DNA from: a bacterium A37T11 | Lineage (GTDB): Bacteria; Bacteroidota; Bacteroidia; Sphingobacteriales; Sphingobacteriaceae | Reading direction: 5' to 3' | NCBI GenBank assembly: GCA_900109895.1 | Contig: FOBR01000019.1 | Location: 56,204 to 120,203 of the forward strand | Length of the DNA: 64,000 bases | In this document: piece by piece, positions 1-9,133 of the stretch | Numbering within the stretch: position 1 is the stretch's first letter | Layout of the letters: each line of letters begins with the position of its first letter | Program-made: the position numbers and the translations under genes | The notes under the pieces: model-generated | The model's input: only the letters and a program-made list of their open reading frames with translations | Database searches by the model: none | Told to the model about the DNA's origin: nothing

Positions 1-1
1 T

Positions 2-1879
2 ACAGAAAATGAAACCAATATGCATCGGCTGTACCATTTTGGAGATGGTAAAGGTTATTATAAAGACGCTTTTCATGATTACCTGGTGCATCAGCAGAAT
101 GAAGCCGTTAATCGTGCAGGTAAAGGAACCAAGGTAGCAGGGTGCTACCATTTGGAGATTGAAGGCGGGCAATCAGCTACCATACAGATGCGGCTGAGCA
201 AGGGCGGGCACGCTCATCCTTTTGCCGATTTTGAAAGCCTTTTTGACCAACGTAAAAAGGATGCCGATGACTTTTACGAAACGTTGCAAGGCCATATTCC
301 CGGGAAGGATGATCGTAACATCCAACGCCAGGCGCTGGCCGGATTACTCTGGAACAAGCAATTCTATGACTACAATGTAGAGAAATGGCTTCGCGGAGAC
401 CCCACCCAACCCGCTCCGCCAGCAGGCCGCCGTCATGGCCGCAACCAGAATTGGACTCACCTGAACAATGCAGATATCATTTCCATGCCCGATAAGTGGG
501 AATTTCCCTGGTACGCCTCCTGGGACCTGGGTTTTCACTGCGTGAGCCTGGCCCTGGTAGACGCTGACTTTGCAAAACAGCAACTGCTCCTGCTTACGAA
601 GGAATGGTATATGCATCCCAATGGGCAGATACCGGCCTACGAATGGAATTTTGACGACACTAACCCTCCCGTGCATGCCTGGGCTGCATGGGAGGTATAT
701 AAAATGGACCAGCAGCAGAAAGGCGGCAAAGGCGATATTCCCTTTCTGGAGACCGTTTTTCAAAAATTGCTTATTAACTTTACCTGGTGGGTGAATCGCA
801 AGGATCATCGAGGTAGCAATATTTTTTCAGGCGGATTTCTGGGTCTGGACAATATAGGCGCCTTTGATCGCAACATGTCCCTGCCAGACGGCATGATCAT
901 CGAGCAGGCCGATGGCACCAGTTGGATGGCCATGTATGCGCTTAATATGATGCATATATCGCTTGAACTGGCCTTGTACAACCCGGTTTATGAAGATATG
1001 GCCACCAAGTTCTTTGAGCATTTTCTCTATATTGCTGGAGCGATTATGAATATTATGGGGTCTGATAATACAGGGCTTTGGGATGAAGAGGACGAATTCT
1101 TTTATGATGAGCTCTCAGCACCAGACGGACGTACTACTAAATTAAAGCTGCGCAGCATGGTGGGACTTATCCCGTTATTTGCCGTTGAGGTCATACAAGA
1201 TGAGACGCTCACTAAGTTGCCCACCTTTGCAGCGCGCATGCAGTGGTTTTTAGATCATAAAAAAGAGCTGGCCACGCTTGTATCACGCTGGACCCTGCGC
1301 GGGCAGGAAGACAAACACCTGCTCAGTTTGCTCCGCGGGCATCGTATGAAGCGTATCCTGTATCGCATGCTCGATGAGAGCGAGTTTTTAGGCGAATATG
1401 GCATCCGTAGTCTGTCCAAAACTTACCAGGACCACCCATATGTTTTCCCGGATGGCCAAGGCCAGCTCACTGTCCCTTATTCCCCGGGCGAAAGCAATAC
1501 GGGTACTTTTGGGGGCAACAGCAATTGGCGGGGTCCTATCTGGCTTCCTGTCAACTACCTCATCATCCAAAGCCTGTTGCGCTTTCATGATTACTATAGC
1601 GATGATTTTAAGGTGGAGTACCCTACAGGCAGTGAAAATTATTTGACCCTGAAAGAGATTGCTGCGGCACTAAGCCAAAAGCTCATCCAGCTCTTCAGGC
1701 AGGATGATCAAGGCAGGCGCGCTTGTTATGGCGGGCAAGAGAAATACCAAAACGACCTTAATTTCAAAGATCACCTGCTTTTCAATGAATATTTTCATGG
1801 GGACAATGGTAAGGGATTGGGAGCTTCCCACCAGACCGGTTGGACGGCCTTAATTGCTAACCTTATCCAGCAACAATAA
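2..1879 (+). CDS. GH63-like glucosidase (MGH1-type), 5' truncated by window edge
   Basis: The reading frame is open from base 2, so the true start lies outside the window; about 626 residues are visible. The text fits the (alpha/alpha)6-barrel of glycoside hydrolase family 63 and the mannosylglycerate-hydrolase-like glucosidases: YASWDLG in the first third, an EQADGTSWMA stretch, and the NWRGPIW signature near residue 510, which is highly characteristic of GH63/GH37. The C-terminus has HQTGWTALIANL. The likely role is hydrolysis of alpha-linked glucose or mannose oligosaccharides. No signal peptide can be judged because the N-terminus is missing. It is followed after 38 bp by a GH2 enzyme in the same direction, which suggests joint glycan degradation. 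The family call is fairly sure; the substrate is not. Confidence 0.8.
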   Translation, partial: TENETNMHRLYHFGDGKGYYKDAFHDYLVHQQNEAVNRAGKGTKVAGCYHLEIEGGQSATIQMRLSKGGHAHPFADFESLFDQRKKDADDFYETLQGHIPGKDDRNIQRQALAGLLWNKQFYDYNVEKWLRGDPTQPAPPAGRRHGRNQNWTHLNNADIISMPDKWEFPWYASWDLGFHCVSLALVDADFAKQQLLLLTKEWYMHPNGQIPAYEWNFDDTNPPVHAWAAWEVYKMDQQQKGGKGDIPFLETVFQKLLINFTWWVNRKDHRGSNIFSGGFLGLDNIGAFDRNMSLPDGMIIEQADGTSWMAMYALNMMHISLELALYNPVYEDMATKFFEHFLYIAGAIMNIMGSDNTGLWDEEDEFFYDELSAPDGRTTKLKLRSMVGLIPLFAVEVIQDETLTKLPTFAARMQWFLDHKKELATLVSRWTLRGQEDKHLLSLLRGHRMKRILYRMLDESEFLGEYGIRSLSKTYQDHPYVFPDGQGQLTVPYSPGESNTGTFGGNSNWRGPIWLPVNYLIIQSLLRFHDYYSDDFKVEYPTGSENYLTLKEIAAALSQKLIQLFRQDDQGRRACYGGQEKYQNDLNFKDHLLFNEYFHGDNGKGLGASHQTGWTALIANLIQQQ

Positions 1880-1917
1880 CTTGCAAGCGTATAATAAATT
1901 TCAGATATTATTGTCTA

Positions 1918-4587
1918 ATGATTAAAAGAGTACAAATGTTATTTAAGGTGGTAGCTTTATCAATGTCCATTGTGGTCTTGGGATGGAGCGGGTTAAAAGC
2001 ACAGGATACGGTTGAACTTAATAATAACTGGAAGATGCATGCCAGTGAAGATTTTAAAGATCCCGGAACTACTATCTCAAATCCGGCATATGTATTAAAA
2101 GGCTGGGAAAATGCCGTGGTGCCGGGTACGGTATTGACTTCTAAGTTGGCCAATAAAAAGATCCCTGATCCATTTTGGGGCATGAACAATAACCAAATTC
2201 CCGACATTTATACCATCGGCCGGGCCTACTATACATATTGGTTTACCACTGACATAGCAGTGGCAAAACCAGTGGGTAATGGGCAAGTTTGGCTTAATTT
2301 TAGGGGGGTCAATGACAGTTTCGACCTATATCTGAATGGTAAAAAAATAAATAGCCATCCTGAAAAAGGGATGTTGCTACGCAAAAAATATAATATTACT
2401 CCCATATTGGCTGCCAACGGCAAAAATCGCCTTGCGATGATCGTTTACCCTCCGGATCCGGTAGGTAATGCAAATGGTGGTCAAGGTGGCGATGGGCAGA
2501 TCGCTAAAAATGTAGGGCTACAATATACGGCCGGCTGGGATTGGATACGGCCTATCCGCGATCGGAATACCGGTATTTGGGATAAGGTATATCTGGAAAA
2601 AACAGGTGCTGTGGACGTGAAATATCCGCACATCGTGACGTTGGTTCCAGGCAAACGGAAACCTTCCGGACCACAATCGCCAGCTACTATAAAGGTGAGT
2701 GCTGACCTTTTCAATGCTACCGGTGAAACGGTTCGAGGAACTTTGAAGTTCCTAATTGCGGGCCAATCGATTGCTGTGCAAGTAGCGCTTGATGCACACG
2801 AAACCAAGACCGTGGCTCTGCCTGATTTGCTGTTACAAAATCCCCGCCTGTGGTGGCCCAACAATTATGGTGAACCTTACCTCTATGATGCGGTGTTAAC
2901 TTTTGAAGCCAATGGGTCGGTTTCTGATAGTGAAAAAGCTAAAGTTGGAATTCGTGAACTGCAATCTGATTGGAACAGCCATACCAAGAGCCGCGAAATT
3001 TTTGTTAACGGACAGCCTGTATTTATTAAAGGAGGTAACTGGATTATTTCAGATGCGATGCTTCGCTTCTCCAAAAAGCGATATGATGCAGAAATCCGTT
3101 TTCACCGAGATATGAACCTCAACTTGATCCGTATTTGGGGAGGAGCCATTACCGAACGTCCTGAATTCTATGACGCTTGCGATCGTTATGGCTTGCTGGT
3201 CATGCAGGATTTTTGGGTTTCGGGCGACTGCAACGGACGCTGGGAGGATCCGCTGAAATTGGATGACCAATGGATACGACGTCAATATCCGGATGATCAT
3301 GGTTTATTTCTGCAATCAGCTGCAGATATGATCAAAATGATCCGGAACCATGCTTCGCTGGCAATCTGGTGCGGTGGCAACGAAATTACACCACCCGAAG
3401 ATATTTTGCTTCCCCTGCGGGATTCAATTTTGCCCAGTTTGGATGGCACCCGTTGGTTTGTGGACTACTCTAACTCTAACGAAATGTCGTTTAATGCAAT
3501 TGGTGGCAATGGGGACGGCCCCTACGGTATTCAGGATATTCATCATTTTTGGGACGAACGAACCTATCCTTTTAATACGGAGGTGGGTTCGGTGGGCGTG
3601 GGTGACATTACCTCTCTTAAACGATTTTTGCCAAACGAAAGTCTTGTTCCTCCGCAGTTATTAATAGGTTTGGGCGGAACTACGAAAGAAAAGGCAGACA
3701 GCATTTGGGAATACCATACTTACATTGGCTATGGTAACCATATTAAACCCTATGGAGATGCAACCGGGTTGGAAGACTGGGCTAACAAGGCGCAGTTGGT
3801 CAATTACGATCAGTACCGTGCGCTGATGGAAGGCTTCAGCAGCCATATGTGGGATTGGTATACTGGTGCAATCATCTGGAAAACCCAAAATCCATGGACG
3901 GCCATGAGGGGGCAGATGTATGACTATTACTTGGATCCGAATGCCTGTTTGTATGGACTGCGGAATGGTAGTGCGCCGCTGCACGCCATGTACCACCCTA
4001 CTGATGGTATGATTAGTATAATTAACAACGGGTTTGAAAAGCAAAACGACCTGATGCTGCAGGTAAACGCCTATACAATGCGGGGTGAAGAAATGACGTT
4101 GACACAGGTGTTTTGCTATTTGGAACCCTCCACAATTAAACCTATCTTATCGGTAAAACAAGCCATCGATACCCTTTCGGCCAAGGAGGGTCTTTTTTTG
4201 GAATTACAGATACTGAATAAAAATAAAGAAGTACTCAACAGCAATCTCTACTGGTTACCGGACGCGCGGGGACAATATAGCGGCTTGCAGAAAATGGTGC
4301 GAACACCTATTCAGATACAAGCGAAAAGCGTAGCCAATGGCGAAATAGATCTTAGCATTAACAGTGCCACCGATCGTCCGCTGGCCTTTTTTAACCGCAT
4401 ATCCCTGTTGGACGGTAAGACTGGCGAGCGGATATTACCGGCGTTCTATTCAGATAACTATGTATCAGTACCTCCAGGTGGTAAAAAAAAGATTCGGATA
4501 TCCTTTGACCCAGACTTAAATACATCAGGATTTAAGGTATCGGTTAAGGGCTGGAATGTGGCGGAGCACGTGGTGAATGTGGAGTAA
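1918..4587 (+). CDS. Secreted GH2 beta-mannosidase/exo-glucosaminidase-like glycosidase
   Basis: The 889-residue protein has an N-terminal signal peptide (hydrophobic run ending LKAQ near residue 29). A jelly-roll sugar-binding domain, an Ig-like sandwich domain, a TIM barrel and a C-terminal beta-rich domain follow, as in GH2 beta-mannosidases and exo-beta-D-glucosaminidases. The acid/base Glu is residue 489 in WCGGNE, and the likely nucleophile is Glu555 in FNTEVGS. It probably removes terminal beta-linked mannose or glucosamine residues in the periplasm or at the surface. It lies downstream of the GH63-like gene and 6 bp from a convergent LacI-family regulator gene. The family is sure; the sugar specificity is inferred. 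Confidence 0.87.
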   Translation: MIKRVQMLFKVVALSMSIVVLGWSGLKAQDTVELNNNWKMHASEDFKDPGTTISNPAYVLKGWENAVVPGTVLTSKLANKKIPDPFWGMNNNQIPDIYTIGRAYYTYWFTTDIAVAKPVGNGQVWLNFRGVNDSFDLYLNGKKINSHPEKGMLLRKKYNITPILAANGKNRLAMIVYPPDPVGNANGGQGGDGQIAKNVGLQYTAGWDWIRPIRDRNTGIWDKVYLEKTGAVDVKYPHIVTLVPGKRKPSGPQSPATIKVSADLFNATGETVRGTLKFLIAGQSIAVQVALDAHETKTVALPDLLLQNPRLWWPNNYGEPYLYDAVLTFEANGSVSDSEKAKVGIRELQSDWNSHTKSREIFVNGQPVFIKGGNWIISDAMLRFSKKRYDAEIRFHRDMNLNLIRIWGGAITERPEFYDACDRYGLLVMQDFWVSGDCNGRWEDPLKLDDQWIRRQYPDDHGLFLQSAADMIKMIRNHASLAIWCGGNEITPPEDILLPLRDSILPSLDGTRWFVDYSNSNEMSFNAIGGNGDGPYGIQDIHHFWDERTYPFNTEVGSVGVGDITSLKRFLPNESLVPPQLLIGLGGTTKEKADSIWEYHTYIGYGNHIKPYGDATGLEDWANKAQLVNYDQYRALMEGFSSHMWDWYTGAIIWKTQNPWTAMRGQMYDYYLDPNACLYGLRNGSAPLHAMYHPTDGMISIINNGFEKQNDLMLQVNAYTMRGEEMTLTQVFCYLEPSTIKPILSVKQAIDTLSAKEGLFLELQILNKNKEVLNSNLYWLPDARGQYSGLQKMVRTPIQIQAKSVANGEIDLSINSATDRPLAFFNRISLLDGKTGERILPAFYSDNYVSVPPGGKKKIRISFDPDLNTSGFKVSVKGWNVAEHVVNVE

Positions 4588-4593
4588 ATTAGT

Positions 4594-5622
4594 CTATGTA
4601 CTCATCCTTCTAACCAAGTCTACGGGGCAAATTAACGGTTGTTTAATGTGGTTTTCCATTGGTTTATTTAGCGCATGAATCAGGGTGGCTGCTACTTTTT
4701 CGGCCATTTCACCCGGATATTGCTCGATACTAGTTATGGCCGGTGTGATGATCGCAGTACGTGGATCGTTAGAGTAACCAATCACCTTCAACTCGTCCGG
4801 TATTTTTATATCCCTTTCGCGGGCAAATTCAACAGCCGCAATGGCCGTAGTATCGTTTGCGGCAAAAATGCCATCGGGTACATCCTTGTTTGAAAACAGC
4901 TTTCTCAAGCAATTCCAGGCATTTTCCTGCGTGAGCTCTTGGTAAAAAGTGTATTCAGACCGCATGTCCAGACCGGCATGAGCCAAACCATCTTTAAAGC
5001 CCTGCATTCGTTCTTTATAGATAGATGATGACAGCAGGCCATTAATAAAGGCTACCTGCTTGCACCCTAATTCTGATAAGTGCCTGCCGGCTAACAAACC
5101 TCCACGATAATCATCTCCTTTAATAATATAGGCAGAAGTCGTTTCCAAAGGTACCCGGTCATAGAAAACCAAGGGTATTCCCATTTCCATAAAACGGTCA
5201 AAGGCCGACATTTCTGCTGTATACAGCGTGAGAGATACTACAATGGCGTCCACACGCGCGGAATAAAGTGAATGGGCAAGTTCGGTTTCCATTTCAACTG
5301 AATCATTTGATTGGCAGATCATCAGGTTGTATCCAGCAGACTGTAATTGTTGCTGTAATGACGTTATAAATACTGAATGAAAATACATGGATATGCGTGG
5401 TACGATCAAGCCGATGATGTGCGATCGGCGGTTACGTAACGAGGAAGCCATGCTGTTATGCCGGTAGCCCATTGTCTTGGCCATTTCCTTAACGCGCTTC
5501 CGAGTTGCTTCACTGATTCGTGTATTATTATTGAGCGCTCTTGAAACGGTAGCGGCCGAAATACCGAGTTCTTTGGCTATATCAACAATGCTAATTTCTG
5601 TTTTCGAATTCTTTAGGGTCAT
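4594..5622 (-). CDS. LacI-family transcriptional regulator
   Basis: The 342-residue protein has the LacI helix-turn-helix at residues 9-58 (VDIAKELGISAATVSRALNN, then RKRVKEMAKTMGYRHN with the hinge helix). A periplasmic-binding-protein-like effector domain follows (IIGLIVPRI, VPDGIFAANDTTAIA, VIGYSND). In this family a sugar or nucleoside ligand changes DNA binding. The neighbours (two glycosidases upstream on the plus strand, and MFS and nucleoside transporters divergent) suggest control of sugar use, but no direct evidence ties it to one target. Family certain, ligand unknown. Confidence 0.9.
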   Translation of the reverse strand: MTLKNSKTEISIVDIAKELGISAATVSRALNNNTRISEATRKRVKEMAKTMGYRHNSMASSLRNRRSHIIGLIVPRISMYFHSVFITSLQQQLQSAGYNLMICQSNDSVEMETELAHSLYSARVDAIVVSLTLYTAEMSAFDRFMEMGIPLVFYDRVPLETTSAYIIKGDDYRGGLLAGRHLSELGCKQVAFINGLLSSSIYKERMQGFKDGLAHAGLDMRSEYTFYQELTQENAWNCLRKLFSNKDVPDGIFAANDTTAIAAVEFARERDIKIPDELKVIGYSNDPRTAIITPAITSIEQYPGEMAEKVAATLIHALNKPMENHIKQPLICPVDLVRRMST

Positions 5623-5645
5623 GTATATGCGGTTATCGCGTTTTT

Positions 5646-5677
5646 CAAAGCAAGGGTTTTTTCTTTAAAAATGCAAA
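5646..5677 (-). promoter_or_regulatory. Candidate promoter of the LacI-type regulator gene
   Basis: Read on the minus strand, TTTG (5677-5674) is followed after 20 nt by TTGCTTTG (5653-5646), a 7 of 8 match to the Bacteroidota -7 element TAnnTTTG. It lies 24 bp upstream of the ATG at 5622. Confidence 0.4.
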
Positions 5678-5695
5678 TGCCAAGTATGTTTCGTT

Positions 5696-5703
5696 TAATT
5701 TTG
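5696..5703 (+). promoter_or_regulatory. Bacteroidota -7 element TAATTTTG for the MFS gene
   Basis: An exact TAnnTTTG match ends only 5 nt before the ATG at 5709. No clear TTTG is seen at the -33 position. If it is used, transcription would begin at or next to the start codon. Confidence 0.4.
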
Positions 5704-5708
5704 CAATT

Positions 5709-6902
5709 ATGTTATCTCTTGATCAAAAAGCTCCATCTAATTTATCTAAAAGTACCCTTTGGCTAATGGCTGTTGGGTCAGGTCTGGTAGTGGCTAATAA
5801 TTATTATAACCAGCCCCTGCTGGGAAAGATAGGTGAGTTTTTTGGTAAGACTGAAGCAGAAGTAAGCCGCATTTCGGTATTAACTCAAATAGGTTATGCG
5901 GCAGGTTTGCTATTGATCGTGCCATTAGGAGATATGTTGCGGAGAAAAAGGCTGATTATGGTCGATTTTCTTTTTATCATCATTTCTTTACTAGCTGCAG
6001 CTATGGCGCCTTCTTTACCAACGCTGGTTATTGCCAGTTTTTTTGTCGGCCTTACCTCAGTCGTTCCACAACTGTTCGTGCCGATGGCAGCCCATCTGGC
6101 ATCTGATGAACAGCGTGGCAAGGCGGTAGGGTTAGTAATGAGTGGGTTGTTACTAGGCATTCTTTGTTCGCGCACCATCAGTGGTTTTGTGGGCGAGTAT
6201 TTTGGCTGGCAGGCGGTATTTTATATGGCTGCAGGAATCATGGTAGTGCTTTGGGTGCTCATCGGTTTTAAGCTGCCAGAGGTGAATCCTTCTTTTAAAG
6301 AAGGATACGGAGCATTACTGCGCTCTATTTTCCAGCTGGCACGTACCAAATATACCTTGCAAATGGCTTCAATGCGCGGCTTTCTAAGTTTTGCAGCTTT
6401 CAGTGGTTTCTGGACTAACCTGGTTTTTTTACTGAAACGACCTCCTTATCATGCAGGGAGCGATGTGGCTGGTATATTTGGACTGGTAGGGGCTGCAGGC
6501 GCACTTGCGGCCTCATACAGCGGTAGCATCAGCGGTCGGGTAGATCGCAATATAATCATTTTGGCTACCGCTTCGCTAATGTTACTTTCCTGGATCGTTT
6601 TAGGAGTATTTCCCATGCATTATGTGGGTTTGATAATAGGAGTACTATTACTTGACGTTGGGGCACAGGCACTTCACATCACTAACCAGACCGAAATATT
6701 CGCAATAGACCCAAGTGCCCGCAATCGCATCAATACGGTGTATATGGTGTCTTACTTCCTGGGAGGTGCCACCGGTACGTTCGTTTCCGGGCAGGCCTGG
6801 CTGCACTGGCAATGGAATGGGGTGGTAATATGTGGGGGAATTTCGTCGTTACTAATTCTAATTTTACAGAGTACCGCATCAAAACATAAAAAAAAGAATT
6901 AA
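5709..6902 (+). CDS. MFS transporter
   Basis: The 397-residue protein is hydrophobic throughout and divides into about 12 membrane segments. It carries the major facilitator motif A region between TM2 and TM3 (PLGDMLRRKRL, residues 77-87) and NNYYNQPLL in TM1, which is common in bacterial drug- or sugar-efflux MFS proteins. The substrate cannot be read from sequence. It is divergent from the LacI-type regulator gene and followed after 73 bp by a nucleoside transporter gene. A -7 promoter element almost touches the start codon. Confidence 0.85.
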   Translation: MLSLDQKAPSNLSKSTLWLMAVGSGLVVANNYYNQPLLGKIGEFFGKTEAEVSRISVLTQIGYAAGLLLIVPLGDMLRRKRLIMVDFLFIIISLLAAAMAPSLPTLVIASFFVGLTSVVPQLFVPMAAHLASDEQRGKAVGLVMSGLLLGILCSRTISGFVGEYFGWQAVFYMAAGIMVVLWVLIGFKLPEVNPSFKEGYGALLRSIFQLARTKYTLQMASMRGFLSFAAFSGFWTNLVFLLKRPPYHAGSDVAGIFGLVGAAGALAASYSGSISGRVDRNIIILATASLMLLSWIVLGVFPMHYVGLIIGVLLLDVGAQALHITNQTEIFAIDPSARNRINTVYMVSYFLGGATGTFVSGQAWLHWQWNGVVICGGISSLLILILQSTASKHKKKN

Positions 6903-6963
6903 GGGCAAATTATTTGCCTAAAAAATGAAAAATAGTAGGCTAAAAATATAAAAAAAATACCCC

Positions 6964-6971
6964 TACATTTG
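6964..6971 (+). promoter_or_regulatory. Bacteroidota -7 element TACATTTG for the nucleoside transporter gene
   Basis: An exact TAnnTTTG match ends 4 nt before the ATG at 6976. Like the MFS promoter, its position predicts a nearly leaderless mRNA. Confidence 0.42.
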
Positions 6972-6975
6972 TTAA

Positions 6976-8271
6976 ATGACGTCAACTTTCGAAAATGTAG
7001 GTCGGGGAATCTTAGGAATGCTCTTTCTCGTTTTTGTTTGCTGGATTTTTAGCAATAATCGCCGCGCGATTAACTGGAAACTCGTAATATTGGGTATCGT
7101 TGCTCAAGTTTGCCTAGGACTGGGCATTTTAAAGATCAATTTTTTGAAAATCGTTTTTGGCTGGTTGTCTGAAAAATTTGTGGATGTCATTAACATAGGC
7201 CATGAGGGCATCGCATTTATGTTTGGTAAACTGGCTGATCAAAGCGGTGAGTGGGGTTATATTTTTGCGGTGCAGGCCTTGGGCAATATTATTTTCTTTT
7301 CGGCTTTGGCGGCCATTTTCTATTACCTTGGTATTTTGCAGAAAGTTGTTTATGTATTTGCCTGGATGCTCCGGAAATTGGGAATTTCAGGCCCTGAAAG
7401 TCTCTCCACTGCTGCAAACATTTTTTTGGGACAAACTGAAGCTCCCCTTATGATCAAACCTTTTATTGAAAAAATGACCCGGTCTGAAATGCTTTGCATC
7501 ATGGTTGGAGGTATGGCCAATACGGCTGGCAGTGTGCTGGCAGCATATATCTCCTTTTTGGGAGGGGATGACGTTAATCAACAGCATTTTTTTGCCTTGC
7601 ACATGCTTATTCAGTCCATCATTAGTGCGCCTGCAGCAGTAGTGGTGTCCAAAATGTTGTTTCCGCAGACTGAGCCGGTGTTGCGTGACTTAACCATTCC
7701 CAAAGAAAAAGTGGGTGACAATTTTCTGGATGCGATATCACTGGGTACGACCGATGGGTTAAAGCTGGCGGTCAATGTTGGAGCTATGCTCATCGTATTT
7801 ACCGCCTTGATGTACTTTTGCAATTATATCCTTGGATCTATAGGTGGGTGGTTCCACCTCAATGACCACATTGCTTCACTGACCGGCGGAAGATATCATA
7901 ACCTTTCCTTTCAAATGTTGTTGGGTTATTTATTTGCACCAGTTGCCTGGCTCATAGGTGTCAGCCACACAGAAATGGTGCAGGTGGGTCAACTGTTGGG
8001 AGAAAAGACGATCCTCAATGAGCTGGTAGCTTACATGTCTTTTGGGACTATGAAAAATTCGGGATTGATCAGCGATCCTAAGTCGATTCTTATAACCACT
8101 TATGCCTTGTGCGGGTTTGCTAACATTGCCTCGATTGGCATCCAAATAGGGGGTATTAGCCAATTAGCCCCTACACAGCGGCGTAATATTACTGAATTGG
8201 GCCTTAAAGCGTTATTAGGCGGAACCATTGCTTGCCTGATGTGTGGTTGTGTAGCGGGTGCGATTAGTTAA
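6976..8271 (+). CDS. Concentrative nucleoside transporter (CNT/NupC-type)
   Basis: The 431-residue inner-membrane protein has the CNT landmarks: a three-helix N-terminal part, the Gate-like LSTAANIFLGQTEAPL stretch near residue 145 (GQTEAP contacts nucleoside and sodium in this family), GGMANTAGSVLAAY near residue 176, and a C-terminal NELVAYMSFG helical segment near residue 350. It is expected to import nucleosides with sodium or protons. It has its own upstream -7 element, so it need not be co-transcribed with the MFS gene. The family is certain. Confidence 0.92.
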   Translation: MTSTFENVGRGILGMLFLVFVCWIFSNNRRAINWKLVILGIVAQVCLGLGILKINFLKIVFGWLSEKFVDVINIGHEGIAFMFGKLADQSGEWGYIFAVQALGNIIFFSALAAIFYYLGILQKVVYVFAWMLRKLGISGPESLSTAANIFLGQTEAPLMIKPFIEKMTRSEMLCIMVGGMANTAGSVLAAYISFLGGDDVNQQHFFALHMLIQSIISAPAAVVVSKMLFPQTEPVLRDLTIPKEKVGDNFLDAISLGTTDGLKLAVNVGAMLIVFTALMYFCNYILGSIGGWFHLNDHIASLTGGRYHNLSFQMLLGYLFAPVAWLIGVSHTEMVQVGQLLGEKTILNELVAYMSFGTMKNSGLISDPKSILITTYALCGFANIASIGIQIGGISQLAPTQRRNITELGLKALLGGTIACLMCGCVAGAIS

Positions 8272-8313
8272 AAATTTAAGAAAATTTAACATATCTGGTC
8301 AAATTAAAGCTGC

Positions 8314-8321
8314 TATATTTG
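8314..8321 (+). promoter_or_regulatory. Bacteroidota -7 element TATATTTG for the OmpH-like gene
   Basis: An exact TAnnTTTG match lies 47 bp upstream of the ATG at 8369. No good -33 TTTG was found at the right spacing. Confidence 0.4.
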
Positions 8322-8368
8322 CAAATCTGGTGGCACTTGACTATCATTGCCGCCAAACAATAAAATAA

Positions 8369-9037
8369 ATGAAAAATATATACAAATTGATTCTTTTTGC
8401 CGTCGTACTATTGGCAACACAAGCTGGTCTTTACGCACAGCAAAAGTATGGACACGTCAATACGACGGAAATTTTTCAGGTAATGCCTGATGTAAAAGCA
8501 GCAAATGATGGCTATCAAGCCTATGCCAAGGTTAAGCAGTCTGAAATGGAACAAATGAATGCTGAATACCTGAAAAAAATGACCGAATACCAAGATAAAC
8601 AAAAATCCAGGAGTGAGTCCAATAAAATAACCGTGGATGCAGAGCTTCAGGCTATGGCAAGTTCTATTACTGATCTCCAACAGCGTATTCAGGCAGCTCA
8701 GCAGCGTTCACAACAGGATATGCAAAATAAAGAAGAAGAATTATATTCCCCTATTCAGCGCAAAGTTGACAATGCTATCAAGATTGTAGCAAAAGAGAAA
8801 GGATATACATATATATTTGACGTAGCGGCAGGCGGCCTAAAATACTATGCGGAGGCCGACGACCTAACCCCTGCTGTTCGTCTGAATTTGGGAATATCTC
8901 CGGATGCGAAACCTATAACTCCTGCGGGTAGTCCTGATGGAGCAACTAATGTTCCTGCTTCTCCGGCTAGTACGACTGCTCCGGCAACAACGCCTAAAAC
9001 AACTACTCCACCTGCCACTACTAAAAAGAAGAAATAA
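8369..9037 (+). CDS. OmpH/Skp-family periplasmic chaperone-like protein
   Basis: The 222-residue protein has a signal peptide (residues 1-23, ending LYAQ). The OmpH/Skp core follows at about residues 24-165: YGHVNTTEIFQVMPD, a long charged coiled coil (about 50-125), and a strand pair with YTYIFDVAAGG. The last 45 residues are low-complexity Ala/Pro/Thr with a Lys tail, an unusual extension. By family it should hold unfolded outer-membrane proteins in the periplasm. It is a single-gene unit closed by a hairpin terminator at 9068. Confidence 0.87.
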   Translation: MKNIYKLILFAVVLLATQAGLYAQQKYGHVNTTEIFQVMPDVKAANDGYQAYAKVKQSEMEQMNAEYLKKMTEYQDKQKSRSESNKITVDAELQAMASSITDLQQRIQAAQQRSQQDMQNKEEELYSPIQRKVDNAIKIVAKEKGYTYIFDVAAGGLKYYAEADDLTPAVRLNLGISPDAKPITPAGSPDGATNVPASPASTTAPATTPKTTTPPATTKKKK

Positions 9038-9067
9038 AGCCAAATCATACCGGCATTTTTGTCACTG

Positions 9068-9103
9068 AAAACCCGCTCTGCTACTTAAGCAAAGCGGGTT
9101 TTT
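9068..9103. terminator. Bidirectional Rho-independent terminator
   Basis: AAAACCCGCT (9068-9077) pairs with AGCGGGTTTT (9093-9102) and is followed by a T. The A-rich left arm lets it work on both strands between the convergent OmpH-like and susD-like genes. Confidence 0.85.
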
Positions 9104-9133
9104 ATTTCATCTTGAATATTTGAATTGTTTGGT

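Noticed and set aside
6904..6918. Inverted repeat GGCAAAT/ATTTGCC after the MFS gene as terminator
   Set aside because: The loop is one base and there is no T run, so it is weak support for a terminator.
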